A program made the position numbers and the translations under genes. From positions 33,665-97,664 of the forward strand of contig NZ_FRAV01000019.1 in assembly GCF_900142445.1 (NCBI RefSeq): a DNA stretch of 64,000 bases. Reading direction: 5' to 3'. The DNA comes from Chryseobacterium polytrichastri (GTDB lineage Bacteria; Bacteroidota; Bacteroidia; Flavobacteriales; Weeksellaceae). Under the pieces are notes generated by a model. That model did not search any database, had not been told where the DNA came from, and was given only the letters and a program-made list of their open reading frames with translations. Shown piece by piece: positions 44,919 to 53,910 of the stretch (the stretch's first letter is position 1; every line of letters begins with the position of its first letter).

Positions 44919-46228
44919 TTTATTTTCAACATTTTTTGAGTCTGCTTGCTGGCAGAGAACCTTCTATCTTGTCTATAAGGTAGTATTCCTAAAATCTGAT
45001 CTTTTGCATCGCACAATAACCAAGCGTTTTCTTTTTCTAGAAAAGATAATTTTTCATCTCTCAGGAATTTTGAAATCTTCTTTTTTCCTGAAAACCCTGA
45101 TGGGTAAAATTCATCTCCATCCTCTTGTTTTCTTAAACGTAAAGGAAAGTGGAGTTTATCGGCATCAAAATCCCATTCAACTATCTTATTGATTTCGTAG
45201 TTGCTTTCAATAATATCTTCGAGATTAATGATGATTTGGTTTTCTGAAAAATTAAAATTTTCAATCAGAAGAATTTCAGATTCGGGTTTCTTGCCTTTTA
45301 CTTCCTCCTTCTTGCTTATAATCAATTCATCTCTATTGATGCTTAAATGATAGTCTTTTGAAAAAAAAGAACTTCCATTTTCAGCTTTGAAAATTTTAGA
45401 AATTTCCTCTTCCTGATTAAAACCATATTTCTTTAAAATTTCAAACTTTACAAAATCACTTTCCTGATCCAGCTTTTCTTTGGATAAAATTTTATGGTCT
45501 TTGTTAAATGTTGAAAGCTTATTTTCTATTTCTTTAATCTGATGTTGAACAAAATCTTTGGTCTGATTTAAATAAGAAGAGCTTTTTTTGAAGTTTTCCA
45601 AAAAATGGTCGTTCGTTTCTAAAAGCTTGGGAACAATCTCGTTTCTTATTTTATTTCTTAAATAATCACTTTTTTTATTAGAAAGATCTTCGCGAAATTC
45701 AACGCTGTTTTCTTTTGCAAACGCGTAAATTTCTTCTTTTGAAAATGATAAAAGAGGTCGAAGGATATTATTGTCATTGGAAGGGATTCCACTCAAACCA
45801 TTAATTCCTGCTGCTTTTGAAAGATTTATGATGAATGTTTCCAATTGATCATTCAAATGATGAGCAGTTACTAAAAACTCTAACTTTTCCTGTTGCTGAA
45901 TATTTTTAAAGAAAGCATAACGGAGCTCTCTTGCCCAAAGCTGAATCGAGTTATCGGGTTTTTCATCTTTTTCTGAAACTTCATATAAATGAAAAGGAAT
46001 TTTGTTTCTCTCACAAAAATCCTGAACAACTTTTTGGTCAAGGTTAGAATCTTCACCGCGAAGTTTATAGTTGATATGGGCTATCTGAAAGGGAAATCCA
46101 GAATTTTGAAACAAATAAGCCAGCACCATAGAATCAGCACCGCCACTCACTGCTAATAAATAAGTGTGGTTTTCCGGATTGTGAATAAGATTTTCTAATT
46201 GATCTCTAAAACGTAATTTTTTCAACAT
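44891..46228 (-). CDS. tilS: tRNA(Ile)-lysidine synthase
   Basis: 445 residues. It converts C34 of the tRNA-Ile CAU anticodon to lysidine, allowing AUA reading. The ATP-PPase loop SGGADSMV (28-35) and the HHLNDQLETFIINLSKAAGI region after it are family signatures, as are GLSGIPSNDNNILRPLLSFS and DLSNKKSDYLRNKIRNEIVP. The C-terminal domain ends LPYRQDRRFSASKQTQKMLK. A minus-strand TATCTTTG at 46259-46252 lies 23 bases before the ATG. The sigma factor gene overlaps its 3' end. Confidence 0.95.
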   Translation of the reverse strand: MLKKLRFRDQLENLIHNPENHTYLLAVSGGADSMVLAYLFQNSGFPFQIAHINYKLRGEDSNLDQKVVQDFCERNKIPFHLYEVSEKDEKPDNSIQLWARELRYAFFKNIQQQEKLEFLVTAHHLNDQLETFIINLSKAAGINGLSGIPSNDNNILRPLLSFSKEEIYAFAKENSVEFREDLSNKKSDYLRNKIRNEIVPKLLETNDHFLENFKKSSSYLNQTKDFVQHQIKEIENKLSTFNKDHKILSKEKLDQESDFVKFEILKKYGFNQEEEISKIFKAENGSSFFSKDYHLSINRDELIISKKEEVKGKKPESEILLIENFNFSENQIIINLEDIIESNYEINKIVEWDFDADKLHFPLRLRKQEDGDEFYPSGFSGKKKISKFLRDEKLSFLEKENAWLLCDAKDQILGILPYRQDRRFSASKQTQKMLKIKWTEKQQIL

Positions 46229-46315
46229 CTAGGTTGATAATTTCTTTTGTGCAAAGATAACCCATATAATTAAAATGAATTTTCCTAAATTTGATTCGTC
46301 TAAAAAAGATTATTT

Positions 46316-47149
46316 ATGAAGATTATTAAAATTCTAGCAGTTTCTGCGATGGCGTTGGGGATGACATCTTGTATAAGCAAAAAGCAATACGATGCTCTAA
46401 GTTCAAACTATAAGCAATGTATTGAAAACATTGGCGAAAGACAGAGAGAGATTCAGGATCTGAAGTCTCAAAACTCTGCATTGTCTGGTGAGAATAATTT
46501 ACTGAAAAGTCAGCATGATGCTTTAAAATCATCATTAGATGCTTGTTTATCTAATACAGGTAAAAGCTCTGCAAATATTGATAAATTGGTAAGTGAGATT
46601 AATTCTTCAAACTCTTACATCAAACAGTTGATTTCTAATAATGCTAAAAATGACAGTTTGAATCTAGCATTATCAAACAAACTGAAAAGATCTTTGGATA
46701 ATGTAACAGACGATGATGTTCAGGTAAAAGTATTGAAAGGAGTGGTTATGATCTCGCTTTCAGACAAAATGTTATACAAAGTGGGAGACTACAATGTATT
46801 GCCTGCAGCTCAGGAAGTATTAGGAAAAGTGGCTAAAGTAATTAATGATTACGATAAATATTCAGTATTAATTGAAGGTAATACAGATAACTCTCCATTA
46901 AGTTCTCCAAACTTGCCAAGAGACAACTGGGATCTTTCTGCATTAAGAGGTACATCAATTGCTAAAGTTCTACAATCTCAATTTGGAGTTGATCCTGCAA
47001 GAATTACAGCAGGTGGACGTTCTGAATACAATCCTAAAGCGACAAACATGAGCGTTTCAGGTAGAGCAGAAAACAGAAGAACAGAGATTATCATTATGCC
47101 TAAACTTGATGAATTCATGAAGTTGATGGATATTGCTCCTAAGAAATAA
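46316..47149 (+). CDS. OmpA-family lipoprotein
   Basis: 277 residues. Lipobox MTSC with Cys19, then a coiled coil (about 25-120: QYDALSSNYKQCIENIGERQ, IQDLKSQNSALSGENNLLKS) and a C-terminal OmpA domain (about 150-270: LIEGNTDNSPL, NLPRDNWDLSALRGTSIAKV, ITAGGRSEYNPKA, GRAENRRTEIII) that binds peptidoglycan. It anchors the outer membrane to the cell wall, as Pal-like proteins do. TAAATTTG at 46286-46293 is a candidate -7 box 22 bases before the ATG. Confidence 0.93.
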   Translation: MKIIKILAVSAMALGMTSCISKKQYDALSSNYKQCIENIGERQREIQDLKSQNSALSGENNLLKSQHDALKSSLDACLSNTGKSSANIDKLVSEINSSNSYIKQLISNNAKNDSLNLALSNKLKRSLDNVTDDDVQVKVLKGVVMISLSDKMLYKVGDYNVLPAAQEVLGKVAKVINDYDKYSVLIEGNTDNSPLSSPNLPRDNWDLSALRGTSIAKVLQSQFGVDPARITAGGRSEYNPKATNMSVSGRAENRRTEIIIMPKLDEFMKLMDIAPKK

Positions 47150-47169
47150 GAATTTCAAATTCAACAATA

Positions 47170-47207
47170 AAAAAATAACTCCTGAATTTCTTCGGGAGTT
47201 ATTTTTT
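47170..47207. terminator. Terminator between the OmpA-like gene and a convergent small gene
   Basis: AAAAAATAACTCC pairs with GGGAGTTATTTTTT and the stem extends inward to TGAA/TTCG. It is A/T-flanked on both sides and serves the convergent stops at 47149 and 47212. Confidence 0.85.
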
Positions 47208-47211
47208 TTAA

Positions 47212-47367
47212 TCAAATTAATTCTTCTTTTTTCAATAAGGAAATAATTCTTTGGAAAAATGAAGAGGATATTCCTGGTTTAGTTTTTTTCACAGAAGAAG
47301 CCGCCTTGTCCGGGGACACTGCGGTCTTCTGATTCTTAGTGTTTATTTGTTTTTCCCCTATCTTCAT
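47212..47367 (-). CDS. Small Lys/Ser-rich protein of unknown function
   Basis: 51 residues from ATG 47367 (MKIGEKQINTKNQKTAVSPD), ending SSFFQRIISLLKKEELI. An upstream Met at 47424 lies beyond the likely promoter and is rejected. The C-terminal 15 residues look like an amphipathic helix. A TACCTTTG box at 47410-47403 (minus) and the terminator on its far side support a real gene. No family known to me. Confidence 0.55.
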   Translation of the reverse strand: MKIGEKQINTKNQKTAVSPDKAASSVKKTKPGISSSFFQRIISLLKKEELI

Positions 47368-47402
47368 TGTTTTTTTTTTCTTAGTGTTTCTACCCGTCTT
47401 TG

Positions 47403-47410
47403 CAAAGGTA
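47403..47410 (-). promoter_or_regulatory. Putative -7 element for the 51-residue gene
   Basis: TACCTTTG fits TAnnTTTG and lies 35 bases before the ATG at 47367. No TTG is seen 17-23 bases further upstream. Confidence 0.45.
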
Positions 47411-47549
47411 TTACAATGGCTCATTAAAAAACATCCGTGTTTTTACGGTAAATGATATGGGACTTTCCCCATCTTTAAGAGAATGTTTGTTTCAAAATTT
47501 ATTCTTTTTCCTTATATTTAGTTAAATTTGAATCACAAAAATTTGTAAA

Positions 47550-48197
47550 ATGAGCTTTTTTGAAGAAAAGAATCCAGAAATGGACAGGTATTTGGAAACA
47601 CACGGATCTTCCGAACCTGAAATTCTGAAAAAATTAAGAAAAGAAACTTTCCAGAAAACGACGCAGCCTCATATGATTTCGGGATATCAGCAAGGGAGAC
47701 TTTTAACCATAATTTCTCAGATGTTACAACCCAAAAATGTGCTGGAAATAGGAACTTTTACAGGATATGCAACTTTATGTTTGACGGCAGGTTTAGCCAA
47801 AGACGGAAAAATAACAACATTGGATGTCAATGAAGATCTTGCCTATTTACCTAAAAAATATTTTCAGGAAAGTGAATATTCTAATCAGATCAACTTTAAA
47901 CTTCAGGACGCAAAAGAGTTTTTAAAGGAAACGGATGAGATTTTTGATCTTGTTTTTATTGATGCTGATAAAGAAAATTATGCGGAGTATTTTAGATTAA
48001 TTAAGCCCCGAACACAATCGGGTTCAGTGGTATTGTTTGATAATGTTCTTTGGTATGGTAAAGTGCTGGAAGAAAATCCGAAGCAGAAATCTACTCAAAT
48101 CATCAAGGAACTAAACGATTTGATCGCAAAAGATAATGATTTTGAAAATCTTATTTTACCTTTGCGTGACGGAGTGAATTTCCTAAGAAAGATATAA
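47550..48197 (+). CDS. SAM-dependent O-methyltransferase (COMT-like)
   Basis: 215 residues. The motif I region VLEIGTFTGYATLCLTAGLA and LVFIDADKENYAEYF followed by SGSVVLFDNVLWYG match bacterial class I O-methyltransferases, a metal-dependent catechol-type group in which the DADK and D-N motifs bind metal and SAM. TAAATTTG at 47523-47530 is a candidate -7 box 19 bases before the ATG. The substrate is unknown; the gene begins a run that continues with the NlpC/P60 gene after 22 bases. Confidence 0.9.
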   Translation: MSFFEEKNPEMDRYLETHGSSEPEILKKLRKETFQKTTQPHMISGYQQGRLLTIISQMLQPKNVLEIGTFTGYATLCLTAGLAKDGKITTLDVNEDLAYLPKKYFQESEYSNQINFKLQDAKEFLKETDEIFDLVFIDADKENYAEYFRLIKPRTQSGSVVLFDNVLWYGKVLEENPKQKSTQIIKELNDLIAKDNDFENLILPLRDGVNFLRKI

Positions 48198-48219
48198 GAT
48201 ATTTAGTATCTAAAAAATT

Positions 48220-48936
48220 ATGAATAAAGGAATTTGTATTGTTACAGTAGCACCGGTGCGCGCAGAAAATTCTGATAGAGCTGAAATTGTTACTGAAATA
48301 TTGTTTGGAGAAAGTGCAGATATTTTGGAAGTGAATAAAAACTGGACCAAGATAAAAATGCATTATGATGGCTATGAAGGATGGATGGATACCAAACAAA
48401 TAAAGCCTGTAACAGACGAAGAGCTGGCGAATAGAAAAGTAACCTTAATCACTGAAGATTTTTCTTCTGTACTGATGAATGATGGGAAGACATTACTTTC
48501 CATGGGTTCTGAGGTTGAATTTCCTGCGGTGGCTTCCAGAAGAAGTCATGATACCCGTGAAAGCATTGCTTTAACAGCAAAAGAATTTCTTAACGTTCCT
48601 TATTTATGGGGTGGGAAAAGTTTTTTCGCGGTAGATTGTTCTGGTTTTACACAATTGGTTTACAAAGTTCATCATGTGAAATTACCGAGAGATGCATCTC
48701 AGCAGGCAGAAGTCGGGGAGACGTTAAGTTTTGTAGAAGAAAGTCAGCCTGGTGATTTGGCGTTTTTTGAGAATGCTGATGGTAAAATTATTCATGTGGG
48801 AATCATGCTCGATAATCAAAGGATTATTCATGCTTCCGGAAAAGTAAGAATTGATACTTTAGATTCTACAGGAATTTTTAATAAAGAACTGAATCAGCAT
48901 ACTCATAAATTAAGAGTGATTAAAAGTATCATTTAA
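48220..48936 (+). CDS. NlpC/P60 peptidoglycan peptidase (C40) with SH3b-like domain
   Basis: 238 residues. N-terminal SH3b-like domain (TVAPVRAENSDRAEIVTEIL, WTKIKMHYDGYEGWMDTKQI) and a C-terminal papain-like C40 domain. Catalytic Cys in FAVDCSGFTQLVY, His in IIHVGIML and the third polar residue in IIHASGKV. Such enzymes cleave gamma-D-glutamyl bonds in muropeptides. There is no signal peptide, so it may act on recycled peptides in the cytoplasm. It is 2 bases from the DUF1648 gene. Confidence 0.92.
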   Translation: MNKGICIVTVAPVRAENSDRAEIVTEILFGESADILEVNKNWTKIKMHYDGYEGWMDTKQIKPVTDEELANRKVTLITEDFSSVLMNDGKTLLSMGSEVEFPAVASRRSHDTRESIALTAKEFLNVPYLWGGKSFFAVDCSGFTQLVYKVHHVKLPRDASQQAEVGETLSFVEESQPGDLAFFENADGKIIHVGIMLDNQRIIHASGKVRIDTLDSTGIFNKELNQHTHKLRVIKSII

Positions 48937-48938
48937 AT

Positions 48939-49409
48939 ATGAAAATCTCGAGCATATTATTAATTGTAAATACTCTTTTACTTATAGTAATTTGGGCTTT
49001 TACAGGAATGAAATATGCTGGATTACCGGATGTTATTCCTACCCATTTTAATTTTGAGGGGAATGTAGATGGTGAAGCCGAGAAGGCGGCAATTTGGGCT
49101 GTGCCATGTATTGCTACATTTATTTCGGTTCTCTTTGCAGGACTCTCCAGAAATCCTAATTCTACTTTATTAAACGTTCCAAAAAGTTTTCGAAATAAAA
49201 AGACGTTAGAACTATACTTATATTCTATCCAGTTTCCTATAATGCTTTTATTTTTGGATATTGTTATAGAAAGTATCCGTATTGCAGAAGGGAAACAGAC
49301 TAAGCTAAGCGGGCTTGTTTTTTTTATTGTGGGATTATTATTTGCGGTGATTGGAGTAGGTCTTGTAAAATCAATTCAGGAAGGAATAAGAGATAAGGCT
49401 AATTATTAA
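48939..49409 (+). CDS. DUF1648 membrane protein
   Basis: 156 residues. TM helices at about 5-22, 50-65, 92-112 and 126-145. The DUF1648 core is YAGLPDVIPTHFNFEGNVDG, where proteins of this family keep the P-x-H-F-N-x-x-G motif. Function unknown; it follows the peptidase gene after 2 bases and precedes kdtA by 11 bases. Confidence 0.88.
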   Translation: MKISSILLIVNTLLLIVIWAFTGMKYAGLPDVIPTHFNFEGNVDGEAEKAAIWAVPCIATFISVLFAGLSRNPNSTLLNVPKSFRNKKTLELYLYSIQFPIMLLFLDIVIESIRIAEGKQTKLSGLVFFIVGLLFAVIGVGLVKSIQEGIRDKANY

Positions 49410-49420
49410 AATAACCAGGT

Positions 49421-50656
49421 TTGAAATTTCTCTACAACATATTCATCAATCTTCTCATCTTCGGAATGAAGGTTTTCTCGTTGTTTAATGATAAAACTAA
49501 AAAAGGCGTTGAAGGAAGAAAGCAATCTATCCATGTTATTAAATCTAAATTTTCGAAATCTGATAAAGTAATCTGGATGCATGCTGCAAGCTTGGGCGAG
49601 TATGAGCAAGGTTTGCCTGTGTTAGAAAAACTGAAAAAAGAATTTCCAACGCATAAAATTTTAATTACTTTTTTCTCACCATCAGGCTATGAAAATGTTA
49701 TTAAAAAGAAACATATTGCCGACTGTATCTGTTATTTGCCTTTCGATAAAAGATCAACAGTAAAAGACTTTATTTCCCAGTTTGAGACTGAACTATTTTT
49801 TACGGTGAAATATGATTACTGGTATAATCTTTTGGCTGAATTAAAAGAGCAGGGTGCAAAAACTTATGTTATTTCAGCTCTTTTTTATGAGAATCAATCT
49901 TTCTTTACCTCGTATGGAAAATGGTTTGTGAAACAGTTGAGAAATAATATTGACTGGTTTTTTCATCAAACAGAAATGTCTTTTGCTTTGGCAAAAAGTG
50001 TAGGCTTAGAGCGTTCTTCGATAGCAGGAGATACAAGATTTGATCGCGTGAAACAGCTTAGAGAAAGAGATAATCATGTGAAGTATATCAGTGAGTTTAT
50101 TGATGGGGATAAGACTATCGTTTTCGGAAGTTCTTGGGGTTCGGAGGAAAAGATAGCAGACATTATTTTAAAGGCGAATCCGTATGTTAAAATTATTATT
50201 GCTCCTCACGATCTCAAAAGGGTTCAGAATTTAAGAGAAATTTTCCCTGATACTTTGTTATATAGTGAAATTACAAATCAGTCATCATTTAGCCATCATC
50301 GTTTGCTTATCATCGACAGTATTGGTTTATTGTCGAAACTCTATTCTTACGCTGATGTTGCAGTGGTTGGAGGAGGTTTCCATGATGCGGGTTTACATAA
50401 TATTCTGGAGGCAGCAACTTTCGGAGCGCCAGTTATTTTCGGAGATCATTATAAGAAAAATCCCGAAGCAGATGATTTGATCTCAGCTAACGGAGGAAAA
50501 TCTTTTCATGAAGAAAATGTAGCAGCCGACTTCGCGCTATTTCTCCTCAATGGTGATAATGAAGAAGTGTTAGCAGAAATGTCTGCAAATGCGAAGAAAT
50601 TTGTGGATGAGAAACCTAATTCAACCGAAATTATTCTCAAGAAAATTCTATCTTAA
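49421..50656 (+). CDS. kdtA: 3-deoxy-D-manno-octulosonic-acid (Kdo) transferase
   Basis: 411 residues starting at TTG 49421. The start is chosen because KFLYNIFINLLIFGMKVFSL before the internal Met is typical of KdtA N-termini (membrane anchor). It adds Kdo to lipid A, joining core to lipid A in LPS. Motifs: MHAASLGEYEQGLPVLEKLK, FFSPSGYENVIKKKH, GSSWGSEEKIADI, APHDLKRVQNLREIFP and VVGGGFHDAGLHNILEAATF with FGAPVIFGDHYKK. The stop overlaps the convergent gene at 50648 by 9 bases. Confidence 0.94.
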   Translation: MKFLYNIFINLLIFGMKVFSLFNDKTKKGVEGRKQSIHVIKSKFSKSDKVIWMHAASLGEYEQGLPVLEKLKKEFPTHKILITFFSPSGYENVIKKKHIADCICYLPFDKRSTVKDFISQFETELFFTVKYDYWYNLLAELKEQGAKTYVISALFYENQSFFTSYGKWFVKQLRNNIDWFFHQTEMSFALAKSVGLERSSIAGDTRFDRVKQLRERDNHVKYISEFIDGDKTIVFGSSWGSEEKIADIILKANPYVKIIIAPHDLKRVQNLREIFPDTLLYSEITNQSSFSHHRLLIIDSIGLLSKLYSYADVAVVGGGFHDAGLHNILEAATFGAPVIFGDHYKKNPEADDLISANGGKSFHEENVAADFALFLLNGDNEEVLAEMSANAKKFVDEKPNSTEIILKKILS

Positions 50657-51274
50657 AAAACCCTGACTTTTTATTTCTTTCATAATCTGATCTAAATTAT
50701 CCGGAATGTTTTCACATTTCAGCCAATTAAAATCTAAACCGTTATTAATGCAAAGCTTTTGTAGATATGTATTGCTGTTTATTTTCTTATCGAGATCTTC
50801 TAAAAGTTCATCAATCTCCATCCAGTAATCTTCATCTAATTTTTTAGCTAAAATTAATGCTCGGAATATTTTATTGATGATATAAAGGTAAAGCTTATAA
50901 ACATTGTCAAACCTTTGTCTGCCAAGTTCTTCGTTGTTTTCCAGAATTTCATTGATAAGTAATATGTGCAGAGAGATTTCTCCAAACTTATCAGTCGTTA
51001 TCTTTATGTGTTCTGTTATTTCTGCACTGAGTTTTCGGATAATGGTCTGGAAATATTTTTGATTTCCAATGTATTTTGAAGCCAAAAAAACTTTCTCCTT
51101 TACATTTTCTTCCATTGCATCTCTTTTGTCATCGGTTGTTTCTGTATCAATCAATTCGAAATACAGTTTTTTAGACAAAAGTTTATCTTTTTTTAATAAT
51201 CTGAAAATAAGACGGTCTTTTTCTACAGGAGAAAAATTACTTAAAGCCGCTTTAAATTCTTTTGAATACTCCAT
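50648..51274 (-). CDS. Alpha-helical protein of unknown function
   Basis: 208 residues, nearly all alpha-helical and charged: NFSPVEKDRLIFRLLKKDKL, EENVKEKVFLASKYIGNQKY, NNEELGRQRFDNVYKLYLYI and EIDELLEDLDKKI. No signal peptide or membrane segment. I recall similar Chryseobacterium proteins of unknown role, sometimes wrongly labelled after neighbouring dUTPase. The stop lies within the 3' end of kdtA, and the start overlaps the stop of the GT2 gene by one base (TAATG). Confidence 0.75.
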   Translation of the reverse strand: MEYSKEFKAALSNFSPVEKDRLIFRLLKKDKLLSKKLYFELIDTETTDDKRDAMEENVKEKVFLASKYIGNQKYFQTIIRKLSAEITEHIKITTDKFGEISLHILLINEILENNEELGRQRFDNVYKLYLYIINKIFRALILAKKLDEDYWMEIDELLEDLDKKINSNTYLQKLCINNGLDFNWLKCENIPDNLDQIMKEIKSQGFLR

Positions 51275-52032
51275 TAATTAAAAATTTTTGAATATTTAAG
51301 AAACCCATTTAATGCCCAATTGGCCGTGTAATACAACGATTTTACAGTAGAAAATTCCATGAAGTCTTTGTAAACTAAATATTGATCTTTAATGATATTT
51401 TTCTTCTTTCTCGAAACGCTGTTTTCGCGCATTCTATATTTTGCTAACGTCTTTTTTACGGGATATCCTTTGGGGATTTCTTTTAATAAATTCAGCCACA
51501 TCACATGGTCTTCACGTTTGCTTTTGATGGGAAAGAAGAATTTACCTACTCTTTGGGTGTCATACATGGTGGAAACAGGTGCAAGTCTGCAAGTCTTCAA
51601 TAAGTTTGAAAAAGTAACGATTTTATCAGCAAGATAATCCTTTAAAACAGGTTGCATGGTATGTTCATCACATCTTGAATAATTACAATAAACAAGTTCT
51701 ACTTTATTTTCCTGCATATAATTGGTCATTGTTTCCAAATATTCAGGGTACCATAAATCGTCAGAATCCAGGAAAGCAATATATCTACCGTGTGCTCTTT
51801 CCAGGCTTTTGTTTCTTGCATTTCCTGCGCCTCCGTTTTGCTGTAAAGCTTCCAGTTTTATTCTGGGATCATTGTACTTTTTAATGATTTCTACGGTATT
51901 GTCTTTAGAAAGGTCGTCCGTAATCAGCCATTCCCAGTTTTCGTAGGTTTGGTTGAGGACAGATTGTATCGTTTCTTCTATAAATTCTGCAGAATTATAG
52001 CAGGGAGTGATGATGGAAACAAGATCTTTCAT
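51274..52032 (-). CDS. Glycosyltransferase family 2
   Basis: 252 residues. VSIITPCYNSAEFIEETIQS (5-24), ITDDLSKDNTVEII and IAFLDSDDLWYPEYL, with DSDD at 89-92, are GT2 signatures. NGGAGNARNKSLERAHGRYI is the conserved loop between them. The basic tail (ENSVSRKKKNIIKDQYLVYK) may bind membrane. Because it lies 51 bases from an acyltransferase gene and near kdtA, a role in LPS or exopolysaccharide is likely; the sugar is unknown. Confidence 0.92.
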   Translation of the reverse strand: MKDLVSIITPCYNSAEFIEETIQSVLNQTYENWEWLITDDLSKDNTVEIIKKYNDPRIKLEALQQNGGAGNARNKSLERAHGRYIAFLDSDDLWYPEYLETMTNYMQENKVELVYCNYSRCDEHTMQPVLKDYLADKIVTFSNLLKTCRLAPVSTMYDTQRVGKFFFPIKSKREDHVMWLNLLKEIPKGYPVKKTLAKYRMRENSVSRKKKNIIKDQYLVYKDFMEFSTVKSLYYTANWALNGFLKYSKIFN

Positions 52033-52083
52033 TTGTGCAAAGTAATATAAATAGATTTAAAGTTGGATGAGGGACTCTTAAAA

Positions 52084-53076
52084 TTATAAAAATCTTTTTT
52101 CGTAAAGATGCCATGAGCATACTCCGACTCCTATAACGACGAGCATACATATAAATGCCATGAAATAAGGATTGTAATTGGAAAATAAGCCTAACGTTGC
52201 AAATACTCGGATAATCGGGAAGTGGAAGATGTAGATGCCATATGTGAAATCTCCATATTTTCCGAAATTATTTAAAAACTTAAATGAATAGGCAACGTAA
52301 AGAACGATAATGCTTATCATGATGGGTGAGAATAATTTAATTTTAAAAATCAAATCAATCCAAACTGTTAGAATAGCAATGATGAAAAGGATATTTTTAT
52401 GTTTAATGAATTTATGAAAGTTAAAATACACCAACATTCCACCAATGAAATAGCATAAAGCTCCCGGAATTTGTCTTGAAATTTCAACTTTCCCTATCAT
52501 TTCAAAATAATTAAGATAAATTAATGAAAGGAAATAAAATACGATTAAACTGATATTTCTATATTTATTATTCTTCCCAAAAAATAAGAAAAGAACCGGA
52601 ACTAAAAAGTAAAAACACATTTCGATTTTTAAAGTCCAAAGGGCACCGTTTACCGCTCCATTCCCGAAAACACCGGGAAGGTTGGGCGCCATAAAGTTCA
52701 TAAATGCGGAATTCCATAAAAAATATCTAAGCGTTTGAGGGCTGCTGAAATATTCTGAAAAGGAAACAGTGCTTACCAAGCTTAATAGTACGGTACATAA
52801 AACTACGACCAATAAATAGGCAGGAACGATTCTGTTGAGTCTTTTTTTGATGTATTTTTTTAATGTACTTGTTCTTTCGTAGCTTCGTGCAATTAAAAAA
52901 CCACTGACGATGAAAAATGCGAAAACACCAACTTCTACAGGGCTGTGCTTTAGAAATTCGAGAGAGGGAGAGGTGCTTAGGTAGCCTAGGTGACCAACAA
53001 AAACGATGAAAGCGAGGAGAACACGGATGAAGTCAAAATTATTTTTCGCGATGTCTTGCATTTGTTTTTTTAGCAA
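52084..53076 (-). CDS. Acyltransferase family 3 membrane protein
   Basis: 330 residues with about ten membrane helices. The conserved His is in FIRVLLAFIVFVGHLGYL near the start, and FFIVSGFLIARSYERTSTLKKYIKKRLNRIVPAYL follows, the OafA/acyltransferase-3 pattern. These enzymes O-acetylate sugars of surface polysaccharides or peptidoglycan. The gene is oriented with the GT2 gene downstream. Start MLKKQMQDIAKNN; an alternative is the second Met. Confidence 0.93.
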   Translation of the reverse strand: MLKKQMQDIAKNNFDFIRVLLAFIVFVGHLGYLSTSPSLEFLKHSPVEVGVFAFFIVSGFLIARSYERTSTLKKYIKKRLNRIVPAYLLVVVLCTVLLSLVSTVSFSEYFSSPQTLRYFLWNSAFMNFMAPNLPGVFGNGAVNGALWTLKIEMCFYFLVPVLFLFFGKNNKYRNISLIVFYFLSLIYLNYFEMIGKVEISRQIPGALCYFIGGMLVYFNFHKFIKHKNILFIIAILTVWIDLIFKIKLFSPIMISIIVLYVAYSFKFLNNFGKYGDFTYGIYIFHFPIIRVFATLGLFSNYNPYFMAFICMLVVIGVGVCSWHLYEKRFL

Positions 53077-53257
53077 AAATAACTTTTTTAGTAAATATAT
53101 AACACTATAATATAGTTCAATATTTGTTAAATAGAAGTAATATTGCAGGAATAAGCCGTGACAATTTTAAAAATATTGGATTTTGAAATAATTTTTCACA
53201 AAAAACTATTAAGTAAATCAAAAAAATTATAATTTTAGCGCTTGAAAAATTTGATAC

Positions 53258-53734
53258 ATGAAGAAATTAGCTTTACTATTTGCAGGTTTATCATTATTTG
53301 TAGCTACAGGATGTACTAAGAATGACGATGAAGTAGTTCTATCTCCTATTAGAGGAGTTTGGCAGCCGCTAAAAGAAGTTGTTACTACAATACAGACAGG
53401 GCAGCAACCTATTAGTGATGTTATTACATATAGCGATTGTCAGAAAGAATCCAGATGGAGATTTAATACGGAGTCATTAGGACAAAGAATTGAATGGAAT
53501 GATGTTGCTACACCTGGAGTATGTGCTATATCATCAAGTCAAAATTTCAGCTATATATATGACAGCAGTGCAAAAACAATACAGATAAAATATCAAGGTA
53601 CTGTAGATCCATCTAACGGTAAGGTAGTTACTCTTAATGAAACTACGCTGAACCTCGCCATAAGAGAAGAAACTTCAGATCCTACCGTATACAAGACAAG
53701 AACCTATACTTTTAAGAGAATTCCTCAACCATAA
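53258..53734 (+). CDS. Small lipoprotein (lipocalin-like)
   Basis: 158 residues. Lipobox VATGC with Cys19, then a beta-rich domain: LSPIRGVWQPLKEVVTTIQT, WRFNTESLGQRIEWNDV, IYDSSAKTIQIKYQG and a C-terminal TVYKTRTYTFKRIP. Three Cys remain in the mature domain (SDCQKE, GVCAISS). The repeat of strand and G-x-W type start suggests a lipocalin/DUF fold. A hairpin terminator closes it. No clear partner gene. Confidence 0.75.
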   Translation: MKKLALLFAGLSLFVATGCTKNDDEVVLSPIRGVWQPLKEVVTTIQTGQQPISDVITYSDCQKESRWRFNTESLGQRIEWNDVATPGVCAISSSQNFSYIYDSSAKTIQIKYQGTVDPSNGKVVTLNETTLNLAIREETSDPTVYKTRTYTFKRIPQP

Positions 53735-53753
53735 GTAATAGCAGATATATAAC

Positions 53754-53783
53754 AAAAGGTCTCGTCTTCGGATGAGATCTTTT
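53754..53783 (+). terminator. Terminator after the lipocalin-like gene
   Basis: AAAAGGTCTCGTC / GATGAGATCTTTT with the stable TTCG tetraloop (C-TTCG-G), followed by TGTTT. It lies 19 bases past the stop at 53734. Confidence 0.85.
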
Positions 53784-53820
53784 TGTTTAGGGATGCATTA
53801 TAATTAATCGAAAATTAAAG

Positions 53821-53849
53821 TTGCATTTCTTTTAAAATCATTATTTTTG
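53821..53849 (+). promoter_or_regulatory. leuS promoter
   Basis: TTG at 53821-53823, 18-base spacer, TATTTTTG at 53842-53849; the box ends 61 bases before the leuS start. Exact match to the flavobacterial consensus. Confidence 0.8.
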
Positions 53850-53910
53850 TGAAAACTAGTGTTAAAATTAATCTAACATCTAGAGTCTAACATCTAATAT
53901 CAATAACAAC

